64,000 nucleotides of DNA from positions 1-64,000 of the forward strand of contig JAEUVD010000005.1 of NCBI GenBank assembly GCA_016787065.1, written 5' to 3'. Position 1 is the stretch's first letter; each line of letters starts with the position of its first letter. Below are positions 55,533 through 63,212 of the stretch, piece by piece. Position numbers and translations under genes: made by a program. The notes below the pieces were generated by a model that was not told where the DNA came from, did not search any database, and saw nothing but the letters and a program-made list of their open reading frames with translations. Source of the stretch: Chitinophagaceae bacterium. Its GTDB lineage: Bacteria > Bacteroidota > Bacteroidia > Chitinophagales > Chitinophagaceae.

Positions 55533-58172
55533 TTACTGTTTTACAAAGGTGGTTCTAAACGAAGAGGTTTGGTTAGCATATTTCAATATGTAATTTCCAA
55601 CACAGAGCGAATTGATATTCAATTTATCGGAAGAGTTCATGGTTGTTTGAAGCAGTAATTGACCCGCGAGGGAGTAAACACTTACCTGTAAAGTTTCATT
55701 TGATGGATTGTAAAAAGCCAAATGCGTTGTAGCCGGATTTGGATACATATATATTTCAGAAGTAGAATGTCTCAATATTTTCTGAATGGCAGAATACGTG
55801 TATTTCCCATCCGCATCCAATTGTTTAATGCGGTAATACAATGCAGGTTGGTCTAACACGTCATAATCATCAAAATAATACTCATTGTTTGCGTTTCGAT
55901 TCAACGATGAAATTTCTCCAATGGGCGTAAATATTCGTGCATCCATACTTCGCTCCACTTCAAAATAAGTGGTATTCACTTCATTACTTGTTTCCCAAGA
56001 TAAGGACACATGATTGTTATGATCGGTAGCGGTAAAAGATAGCCATGTAAGCGGAAGTGGAATGGAAATAGTAAACGTATAATCATTAGAATATGTTGTA
56101 CCTGCCGCGTTCGTAGCCTTCACACGATAGTGATACGTACCGAAAGTAAGATTCGATAACGTTGCACTTATCGGCACCAAAGCAGATCCTGTAATCGTTG
56201 CGGGTGACGTATTAACCGAACTTCCATAGTTTATGGTGGAACCAAATTCGATGCTAACGTTTGTCGACAATCCGTTAGCGCTCACTTCGTAATTACTTAT
56301 GGTGGCAGCATTGTTTGTTATGTTTGAAACATACGGTCCGAAGATACCCGGATCGAGCGCGTTAATTACCGGTACAGGAGCTACTAACGTACTAGCGGTT
56401 AGAATCGGAGAATAGGCATCTCCAAATTCATTGGTCGCTTTAATACGGAAGTAATACATGGTATTTGATAGTAGGCCATTCACTATTTTGTAACCATAAC
56501 TGATGGCAGTTGATGCAGTAAACACTGTTGTATTGGTGGTGCTATTTAATATGTCTGTTGAAGACCCTAATGACGCAGTGGTACCATACTCAACGATTAC
56601 CGAGGTGTTCTTTTGATTGGTGTATAACGAAGTGTTGACGGGAATGGCATCATAACTCAACCCACTACCTTGCCAGTTAGGAAAGGTTAACGTAACTACC
56701 TGCGGTGTACGCTGCCGATATTGTATCATGATACTCTCCTCACCTAGCATGGATAAAGGACTAGTTGCAGCACCTCCAATAGTTAAAGGAACAGCATAAC
56801 CCGGACCGCCATAATTATAAGTGCCCACATTAAGAATATCTAAATTTTCATTAACCTCAATATCCATAGGTACATCGTTATTACCTCCGCCATTCTTCAC
56901 AGACCAAACAAAATTACCGGCGCTATCATATTTGGCAATAAATCCATCATAACTTGCGGCGGTTACATTGCCATTTCCCAAATTCATATCTCCAAAGAAG
57001 TTACCTGTTAAATACAACTTGCTTTGTTTATCTATTTCCATATCGGCTAAGGTATTTTCATAAAAATTCTGCATCAGTTGTTTTCTAACAAACTCACCAT
57101 TGCCATTCAATTTTACTACAAAAACATCGTTCGGTGTTCCGAGACCCGCAATAAATAAAGAGCTCGAATTACTTACATCGGGTCCGGGATCCATGTCCAC
57201 CGTACCGGTGAAATGACCACCAACATAAATCGAGTTAGTATAATAATCGGCGCAAATGGCTGTCATTTGATCGTTCTCAACACCACCAATTCGTTTAGCC
57301 CAAAGCACGCTACCATCAGGGCTTGCGTATTTTGCAACAAAGGCATCGGACAAACCGTTACTGGTTATATTCATTACACCACCGTTCGCAAAAGCTGTTG
57401 TGCCTTGCATGGTGCCGGCCACCAAAATATTATTTTCAATATCAATTGATAAAGCAACCGGAAGTTGATCGGAAGAACCAGCGATACGCGTAACCCATTG
57501 GTAATTTCCGTCGCCATCTAATTTCAAAATAAAGCCATCTTTAGCAGCAGAAGAAGTTAGGTTATTTGTAGATGCGCTTGCATCAAAATCTACGGTTTGT
57601 TCAAATTCTCCGGTAACATAAATTTCGGTTCCGGCTTTATTCATAGTGATAGATCGACCTGTTTCGGTTCCGGCCGAACCGTAAGTTTGATGCCATTGAT
57701 AGTTACCATTGGTATCATACTTCGCAACAAAAATATCGTTGAACCCAAGGGAGGTGCTGTTGTTCACAGCGGCATTCGGATTAAAATAAACCGTACCATT
57801 AAATTCGCCGGTAATGCATACATGCCCTGTGGTATCCACAGCAATTTTTTTAGGGTTGAAATATTGTCCTGCGGTAGAAGGATAAATAGGTTTAGCCCAA
57901 ATAAATTCTCCATTACTATTTAGTTTGAGAATATAACCTGATACAATATTAAAAACGCCATTGAGGTTATAGGTTAGTGGCCCGGGATCAAAATCGCGTG
58001 TTGTAGTATAGTTACCCAAGAGGTATACATTGCCTGCTTTATCGGAAGCAACGGAGGTGCAAGACTGACCGAACCCGTAAACCCCGGGAATGTTTTTAGT
58101 CCAGCTATAAACCTGAGCTTGTAAGAAGTAACTAGCAAAAAAGGCAAGTAAAAAAGTAATGGTTTTCTTCAT
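55533..58172 (-). CDS. Secreted SBBP-repeat / fibronectin-like protein with T9SS type A domain
   Basis: This is an 879-residue exported protein. The signal peptide is MKKTITFLLAFFASYFLQAQ. Residues about 25-480 contain seven or eight SBBP-like beta-propeller repeats (ILKLNSNGEFIWAKPI, VAKYDTNGNYQWHQTYGSAG, YVTGEFEQTVDFD). Two fibronectin-like units lie near 500-705 (SNTMYYFRIKATNEFGDAYS, YHYRVKATNAAGTTYS). A further beta domain (VSLSWETSNEVNTTYFEVERS) precedes the T9SS type A domain (IYMYPNPATTHLAFY, LAGQLLLQTT, CVGNYILKY). This arrangement is common for secreted proteins of unknown ligand in the phylum. Confidence 0.87.
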   Translation of the reverse strand: MKKTITFLLAFFASYFLQAQVYSWTKNIPGVYGFGQSCTSVASDKAGNVYLLGNYTTTRDFDPGPLTYNLNGVFNIVSGYILKLNSNGEFIWAKPIYPSTAGQYFNPKKIAVDTTGHVCITGEFNGTVYFNPNAAVNNSTSLGFNDIFVAKYDTNGNYQWHQTYGSAGTETGRSITMNKAGTEIYVTGEFEQTVDFDASASTNNLTSSAAKDGFILKLDGDGNYQWVTRIAGSSDQLPVALSIDIENNILVAGTMQGTTAFANGGVMNITSNGLSDAFVAKYASPDGSVLWAKRIGGVENDQMTAICADYYTNSIYVGGHFTGTVDMDPGPDVSNSSSLFIAGLGTPNDVFVVKLNGNGEFVRKQLMQNFYENTLADMEIDKQSKLYLTGNFFGDMNLGNGNVTAASYDGFIAKYDSAGNFVWSVKNGGGNNDVPMDIEVNENLDILNVGTYNYGGPGYAVPLTIGGAATSPLSMLGEESIMIQYRQRTPQVVTLTFPNWQGSGLSYDAIPVNTSLYTNQKNTSVIVEYGTTASLGSSTDILNSTTNTTVFTASTAISYGYKIVNGLLSNTMYYFRIKATNEFGDAYSPILTASTLVAPVPVINALDPGIFGPYVSNITNNAATISNYEVSANGLSTNVSIEFGSTINYGSSVNTSPATITGSALVPISATLSNLTFGTYHYRVKATNAAGTTYSNDYTFTISIPLPLTWLSFTATDHNNHVSLSWETSNEVNTTYFEVERSMDARIFTPIGEISSLNRNANNEYYFDDYDVLDQPALYYRIKQLDADGKYTYSAIQKILRHSTSEIYMYPNPATTHLAFYNPSNETLQVSVYSLAGQLLLQTTMNSSDKLNINSLCVGNYILKYANQTSSFRTTFVKQ

Positions 58173-58946
58173 GATATTTCGGAATTATGTGATTAACAAA
58201 ATTTAATTCCGAACAAAGATGCCCTTGAGTGAAAGGCTTAATACGAAACAGTTAGTGTAGGTAAGATTTGAGTTGGTAAAGAGAAGAAAAAATACCGTAT
58301 CAATGTTTCACTAACTGAGATGGTGGTTTTACATAAACCTGTTGAGAACAATCGAATAGCATCATTGGCAGTACCAAAAATAGGAGCAAGCTTTTTTTAT
58401 TTTTCTTAGAAAAGAAAGAGCATAAAAATAAATTACACGAGGTGAGAAATCTCGTGGTTTGTGACTTAGCTCTTAATAGTTGTATGATTCTTTACGCTTA
58501 TAATTGTTAATCACGTTAAAACCTATGCATATGCAATAGATATGCATTTGCGAGATGGTTTTCGTTCCAATATGTTTCTGCATTATTTTCTTTGGGGTTC
58601 TTCAATTTAAATAATATGCCTGAAATTTATTCTGAAAAATACGTTCGAATAGACAACGATAATTAGTATAAAATCAAATTCGAAATTAATTAATCAGTCT
58701 ATTGAACCGCTTCGCTGATTCTTAATTTGGTAAGCTAGGTTTTGGGGCACATCCAGTTTAGTTAGCTAAAAATGGACGGCGGCTTAAAGCCTTGCACCTT
58801 GAATATACGCAAAGCATATTACACATTATAGTAAAGTTGGTTTTAAGGAAAGGATTGGTAAAACCTAAATTTTATTTAACATCTTTTCACAAGCATCGCT
58901 GTAACTTGGTTCCATCATCAACCGTTTATAGTGAAAATTAAACAAG
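58173..58946. other. 774-bp intergenic region with several inverted repeats, no gene seen
   Basis: No convincing ORF or RNA gene. Structures present are: CAGTTAGTG / CACTAACTG (58249-58257, 58309-58317), which overlaps a TGTAGG half-site (58256-58261) of the operator sequence; CACGAG / CTCGTG (58436-58441, 58451-58456), nested inside AAGAGC ... GCTCTT; and ATGCATAT / ATATGCAT (58525-58532, 58540-58547). It could hide a small RNA or decayed sequence. Confidence 0.45.
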
Positions 58947-59612
58947 ATGAACAAACTTATTATTCTTCCCTTTCTCTTAACGACAACTATTTTTTCTCAT
59001 GCACAAAAAAGCAATTCCTATTTGATGTTGAATTTCAATGTAAATGCTCAATCCGTCATGAATAGCATGTATCCATATCGAACAGGTGTAAGCAATGTAG
59101 GAATTCAATGGATCAAAAATCGAAAGAATAATCAAGCCTTTCGATTCGGAATTAGCGGATATTCTCATACTCAAATTAATACAAGCCAATTAACAATAGC
59201 TCACGACACCAATATATATCACTACCAAGGATACGGTATTCGAATGCCCAAATTGAGTGTAGGTATGGAGTTTCAGAAGAAGATACACCGCGATGTGGTA
59301 CTCTATGGTGGTATGGATGTTCAGGTTGGAGCTGCTCGAACAAGAACAATAAACTTCGAGGAAGTTAGCACCGCATTAGGATCCTATCGGTCGTCGGTTT
59401 ATTATACCACTGCCAATCGAGATCCTATTGCTATTGGAGCTACGTTCAAACCGTTTGTAGGAATACGCGCTAATTGGAACCGCTTTGTATTTTCTTATGA
59501 ATTATCGATGCCAATGAATGTAAACAGTGTGCTTGGTAAATCAACAGACTTTAATACAGGGCATATACAACACACGATATCGATTGGCTATATGTTTGGT
59601 AAAGTAAAATAG
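58947..59612 (+). CDS. Predicted outer-membrane beta-barrel protein
   Basis: This 221-residue protein has signal peptide MNKLIILPFLLTTTIFSHAQ and alternating hydrophobic/polar beta strands through the rest. It ends in a strand HTISIGYMFG followed by KVK, which resembles outer-membrane barrel closure. No specific family is recognised. It is the last chromosomal gene before the tRNA-Asn attachment site. Confidence 0.65.
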   Translation: MNKLIILPFLLTTTIFSHAQKSNSYLMLNFNVNAQSVMNSMYPYRTGVSNVGIQWIKNRKNNQAFRFGISGYSHTQINTSQLTIAHDTNIYHYQGYGIRMPKLSVGMEFQKKIHRDVVLYGGMDVQVGAARTRTINFEEVSTALGSYRSSVYYTTANRDPIAIGATFKPFVGIRANWNRFVFSYELSMPMNVNSVLGKSTDFNTGHIQHTISIGYMFGKVK

Positions 59613-59741
59613 AATTTGGAATTACAGGATAAACACTGTAAATATTCCTACGTCCCAATAGCGAGAATGACATGATGGCTTTTGTACCCAATTTTAGCAG
59701 CAGAGGGATCTGAATCTGATTCTTAACTCCTACCCTAAAAT

Positions 59742-59778
59742 AAAAAAGAGAAACTCCGCTTTTGCTTTGTTTCTCTTT
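59742..59778 (-). terminator. Terminator of the disrupted tRNA-Asn gene
   Basis: AAAGAGAAAC / GTTTCTCTTT (59745-59754, 59769-59778) form a 10-bp stem. On the minus strand it is followed by Ts (complement of AAAAAA), 12 bp after the tRNA 3' end. It is left orphaned by the integration. Confidence 0.75.
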
Positions 59779-59789
59779 CTAATTTCCTG

Positions 59790-59834
59790 CTCCCCCTCCC
59801 CGACTTGAACGGGGGACCCCATGATTAACAGTCA
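59790..59834 (-). pseudogene. 3' fragment of tRNA-Asn (GTT): left attachment site
   Basis: The minus strand holds the anticodon loop CTGTTAA, the 3' anticodon stem TCATG, a GGGTC variable loop, the T arm CCCCG-TTCAAGT-CGGGG and the acceptor 3' strand AGGGGGA with discriminator G. The 5' half (D arm, acceptor 5' strand) is missing, and homology fades inside the 5' anticodon stem, where only TGA is kept. This is the displaced 3' end left when an element integrates into a tRNA gene. The restored full tRNA should lie at the other end, beyond the window. Confidence 0.82.
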
Positions 59835-59937
59835 ACGGATTTATGGTTTAATATGGTTCTAAATAAATTATAAATACAGTATTTACAAGCACTCTACAGA
59901 AATAGAAATTCAATTTAAATTATAAAAATGTAATTAT

Positions 59938-59959
59938 TATGTGCAAATTATGTGCAAAT
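59938..59959 (+). repeat. Tandem 11-bp direct repeat upstream of the integrase
   Basis: Two adjacent copies of TATGTGCAAAT lie 20 bp before the integrase ATG and about 105 bp from the attachment site. They are candidate arm-type integrase or excisionase binding sites, or an autoregulatory site. Confidence 0.5.
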
Positions 59960-59978
59960 TCTATTTACCATTTAAACA

Positions 59979-61205
59979 ATGGAAACAAGCTTAACTATTT
60001 CACTTGATACAAGAAGAGCTAAAAAAGATGGCTCTTACCCCCTTATATTAAGATTGGGGCACAAACAAAGGACCACAACTATCCCCCTAAATCTTACAAT
60101 CAAAGAAAAAGATTGGGATGAAAAAAATAAAGTGGTTAGAAAATCATTTATAGGAACAGATAATCCAACACGACTAAATAATAGTATTCAAAAAAGGAAA
60201 TCTGATGCATGGAATATTATATTACAGCTAGAAGAAACTAATCAATTACAATTCCTTACCGTATTGGAGGTCAAACAAAAAATACTGGGTGATGATAAAA
60301 ATAAGGCAATGAATTTCGGCAATTTTACTTTGGATGAAATAAATCGTTTAAAAACTGCAAATCGCTTCGGAACAGCAACCTCTTACCGACAACTTCTGAA
60401 TGTACTAAATACCTTTTCAAAAAAGAAGCATCTTCGATTTGAAGAAATTACATTTAGTTTCCTTTCTAAATTTGAAGCTCATCATTTCAGCAAAGGAAAT
60501 AATGCAAATTCACTTGCGGTTTACATGCGAACAATTCGCGCTTTATACAATAAAGGAATTAAAGCCGGAGTAGTCGCAAAAAATCACTACCCATTTACAG
60601 ATTATAAAATAAAAACAAGACCGACTGAAAAACGTGCATTGGAATGGACATTACTTACCAAAATAATCAACGAAATTATTGAACCCGGGGATGCTTGTTT
60701 TAATGCCCGGAATTATTTCGTTGCATCCTATATGATGTATGGAATGAATTTTAAGGACATGGCCTATTTGAAGATATCCAATATTAAAAATGGACGTTTG
60801 CAATATAGAAGAGCAAAAACGAGCAAAGTATTTGACATAAAAATCACTTCGAATTTGGAAAGAATATTCACCTATTACATGAACGATAGCAAAGAGGGAT
60901 ATATTTTTCCTATTATTAAACGCATTCAATTAATAGATCAAGAAAAGGACATTCTTTGGGCACGTAAAAGGTATAATAAAAATTTAAAGAAGTTGGCCAA
61001 GCGATGTGGCATTGAAACTAATCTAACAAGTTATGTAAGTCGTCATTCTTTTGCCACCCAAGCTATGTTAACAGATGTACCTGTAAATGCTATTTCGGCA
61101 ATGCTAGGCCATTCTAGTATTAAAACAACGGAAATCTACCTTAAATCATTACCAAGTAACATTCTGGATGATTACAATGAAAAAATTCTTGATAGGTTAA
61201 TCTAG
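59979..61205 (+). CDS. Tyrosine site-specific integrase (Bacteroidota ICE type)
   Basis: This is a 408-residue recombinase. It has an N-terminal arm-binding domain (residues 1-100, LDTRRAKKDGSYPLILRLG), a SAM-like core-binding domain (105-205) and a catalytic domain. The second conserved Arg is Arg355 (SYVSRHSFATQ), followed by His378 (LGHSSIKTT) and nucleophile Tyr387. The first conserved Arg is replaced: the motif reads YGMNFKDMAYLK with Asn257 at that place. IntDOT of CTnDOT also lacks Arg I, so this agrees with the family. The integrase lies directly beside the tRNA-Asn attachment site and reads away from it. Confidence 0.93.
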   Translation: METSLTISLDTRRAKKDGSYPLILRLGHKQRTTTIPLNLTIKEKDWDEKNKVVRKSFIGTDNPTRLNNSIQKRKSDAWNIILQLEETNQLQFLTVLEVKQKILGDDKNKAMNFGNFTLDEINRLKTANRFGTATSYRQLLNVLNTFSKKKHLRFEEITFSFLSKFEAHHFSKGNNANSLAVYMRTIRALYNKGIKAGVVAKNHYPFTDYKIKTRPTEKRALEWTLLTKIINEIIEPGDACFNARNYFVASYMMYGMNFKDMAYLKISNIKNGRLQYRRAKTSKVFDIKITSNLERIFTYYMNDSKEGYIFPIIKRIQLIDQEKDILWARKRYNKNLKKLAKRCGIETNLTSYVSRHSFATQAMLTDVPVNAISAMLGHSSIKTTEIYLKSLPSNILDDYNEKILDRLI

Positions 61206-61427
61206 CGGTCCATATCCCCCCCTATCCCAAGTCCTTAAACTTTCTAATTCCTTTAATTTCTCTTGCTGCATGGATTTATCATATTCTGCCTTTCCGTCAG
61301 AAAGGCCTTGAAGATAGGCTGAGGTACATCGAATACTTTGTGTCAGTTTTGTTACCAAAGCACGTTTGTATTTGGCAAGCAAAAAACCTGAATTGAAGCC
61401 TAAATGGTAATTGTGTTCTTGTTCCAT
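61197..61427 (-). CDS. Small element-encoded protein of unknown function
   Basis: This 76-residue charged protein (MEQEHNYHLGFNSGFLLAKYKR start) has no recognised family. It begins 1 nt after the stop of the HTH gene and overlaps the convergent integrase end by 9 bp. That tight packing supports it as a real gene and suggests it is made with the HTH protein, perhaps for excision. Confidence 0.6.
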   Translation of the reverse strand: MEQEHNYHLGFNSGFLLAKYKRALVTKLTQSIRCTSAYLQGLSDGKAEYDKSMQQEKLKELESLRTWDRGGYGPLD

Positions 61428-61428
61428 C

Positions 61429-61683
61429 TTAGAAGGTTTGTTTTGAGTATTTTTCTAAAAATTCTAGTATAGAATCTCGGTGATATAAAATGATTTTTTT
61501 CTCCGGCTGAGTGAACTTAATCTTACCTTCATCTCTAAATTTTTGTAATGTAGTCTTACTCGTAATGCGAAGTAGTGACATTGCTTCTTCAGTTGAAATC
61601 CAAATATCATTTTTGATACTGTGTTTTTCCTTTATGCGCTCTACTACTTCATTAATAAGTTCGTAAAACGCTTGGTCCTGCAT
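61429..61683 (-). CDS. Excisionase-like helix-turn-helix protein
   Basis: This is an 84-residue DNA-binding protein of the HTH_17 / excisionase type: WISTEEAMSLLRITSKTTLQKFRDEGKI (about 29-56), then the wing IILYHRDSILEFLEKY. Such proteins in Bacteroidota ICEs drive excision or control transfer genes. The ATG at 61683 is chosen over that at 61698 because a textbook Shine-Dalgarno (GGAGGTGA) lies 5 nt before it; the longer reading would run through that site. Confidence 0.85.
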   Translation of the reverse strand: MQDQAFYELINEVVERIKEKHSIKNDIWISTEEAMSLLRITSKTTLQKFRDEGKIKFTQPEKKIILYHRDSILEFLEKYSKQTF

Positions 61684-61745
61684 ACAAATCACCTCCATGG
61701 TATATCTATTTTAGGTTATAAAAATATAATGTTGTTGTATCTAAT

Positions 61746-61827
61746 ACGGGTGTGGGTGTCCCACCAAGTTAGCAAGGCACACAAGTGAAAAGGAACTGTC
61801 ACTGGGTGACTTGCAAACTTGCATGTG
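61746..61827. other. Candidate oriT or excision-control region
   Basis: Between the relaxase stop and the HTH gene lie two short hairpins, GGTG-TCC-CACC (61755-61765) and GTCAC-TGG-GTGAC (61798-61810). The second runs into a direct repeat, ACTTGCA-A-ACTTGCA (61809-61823). Inverted plus direct repeats beside a relaxase gene are typical of oriT but are not proof. The stretch is also the only gap in the mobilization cluster. Confidence 0.4.
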
Positions 61828-62706
61828 TTACTCAACATCCTCTGTATCCTCTTCATTAGTTGTATTTTCTTCTTCTGTAAGTTCAAGTTCTCTGTCTATT
61901 CCTCTATCTGTGGTACTGTTTCTAATTGACTCTAATTCATCTATTTTTTTATCTATTTCTGTTTCCTCCGATACCTTATCCTCAAAACTTGTCATATCAA
62001 AACCCAAATTGGAAAATCTGAATTTCATATCCTTATCATCCAGTACACCGGCTAATCTTCCACTGCGGAAATAGGGTTCAATACTATTATCTTTGAGTTG
62101 CTTTATAAGTTCTTCTTGGCTTTTTGACTGGTTGAACAATTTATCTAAAATACTTCTCATTTTCTCTTTGCCTGCCTCTCTTTTATCCATGAAATTTTGT
62201 TTCAAATCTTTACCCTTGGTATAGACTATACTTTTAGTCAGCTCTGGATATTTTTCCCTTTGAAACTTTTCCATTTCTACTCTAAATTTCTCAAACTCCT
62301 TCTTAGAAATGCGGCTAGATTTTCCTGTCAAAAATTCAGTAGCCGACATTACAACATGGATATGTCTATGGTCTTTATCTCTATGTTCTCGCATGATTAC
62401 TTGATTAGTTTTGCCACGTAACTCAATATATTTTTTACCAATATCGAGCAACATCGTTCTATTTATCCTATCACTGTCTTCCTTATGAAACGATATGATT
62501 TCATGATATACCTGGATAGCATTTTTTGTCTTTACTTTTCGCAAACCATGATTGAATTCCATCTGCTTCACCCACCTCTCCCTATCGCCACCAGATAAAT
62601 TATGTTTAAGCTGCATAACAGGCTTGCCATCCTTTGGTTGATCCCGAAAAACGTATTCTACCAATTGTTTTATACCCTTTCTTCTTGTCATGGACTTGAT
62701 CGTCAT
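61828..62706 (-). CDS. Relaxase / mobilization nuclease (MobB/MobP-like)
   Basis: This 292-residue relaxase nicks oriT and leads the strand into the recipient during mobilization. The N-terminal part has GIKQLVEYVF and the LSGGDRERWVKQMEFNH motif region. The metal-binding histidine cluster is EHRDKDHRHIHVVMS (about 104-118). The C-terminal third is acidic and low in complexity (EETEIDKKIDELES, EENTTNEEDTEDVE). The start overlaps the stop of the accessory gene by 4 bp. Whether the catalytic residue is a tyrosine or histidine cannot be settled here. Confidence 0.87.
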   Translation of the reverse strand: MTIKSMTRRKGIKQLVEYVFRDQPKDGKPVMQLKHNLSGGDRERWVKQMEFNHGLRKVKTKNAIQVYHEIISFHKEDSDRINRTMLLDIGKKYIELRGKTNQVIMREHRDKDHRHIHVVMSATEFLTGKSSRISKKEFEKFRVEMEKFQREKYPELTKSIVYTKGKDLKQNFMDKREAGKEKMRSILDKLFNQSKSQEELIKQLKDNSIEPYFRSGRLAGVLDDKDMKFRFSNLGFDMTSFEDKVSEETEIDKKIDELESIRNSTTDRGIDRELELTEEENTTNEEDTEDVE

Positions 62707-63212
62707 ACTGTTTCAATTAATCGTAATAGTTCCTCTTTGTAATTTGGATTCTTGGTTAAATGCCTTGCCAGATAGTTATAAAGTTCAGGTGGCGAGTTTA
62801 AATAAACTCGAATATCATGTTCCAGTTGTTGCAAAGCCAATAAATAGCTTCCAAGCGGTTTATCATCTTCAATTAAGTCTTCAATATGAATTATCATCAT
62901 CTTCAACAGCATATGTATTCTATTGACCTTTTCTTCTGTTGGATTGATGTATGTTTTATTCATATATGCTTGCACCCCTTTCTTTACAAATGATGCAACC
63001 TTAATGGAATGTATTTTAGCCTCGATTTGAATTTGTTTGTATTCAACTGTATGAAATTCTACCGATACCGCTTTAACCTTCTGCTTGCGCTCCTGTTTCC
63101 ATTTTCGCTTGTACTCTTTACGGTATTCTTGTTTAGCCTTATTTATTAAAGCTGGAATACCTGTTTTGATAAACGGGGCCATATGTTCCCTGTATGCTCT
63201 ACTCCATGCCAT
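62703..63212 (-). CDS. Accessory mobilization protein (relaxosome component)
   Basis: This is a 169-residue protein with a very basic N-terminus (KEYKRKWKQERKQKVKA), then a beta strand and helix pair (VEFHTVEYKQIQIEAKIHSIKVASFVKKGVQAYMN, about 50-84) like the ribbon-helix-helix of MobC/MbpA-type proteins. It likely binds oriT and helps the relaxase. The gene overlaps both neighbours (4 bp and 14 bp), so all three are co-translated. Confidence 0.72.
   Translation of the reverse strand: MAWSRAYREHMAPFIKTGIPALINKAKQEYRKEYKRKWKQERKQKVKAVSVEFHTVEYKQIQIEAKIHSIKVASFVKKGVQAYMNKTYINPTEEKVNRIHMLLKMMIIHIEDLIEDDKPLGSYLLALQQLEHDIRVYLNSPPELYNYLARHLTKNPNYKEELLRLIETV

Noticed and set aside
58249..58261. Third copy of the CCTACA palindrome before the SBBP-repeat gene
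   Set aside because: Only one half-site is present and the spacing to a -7 box does not match; kept only as a hint.
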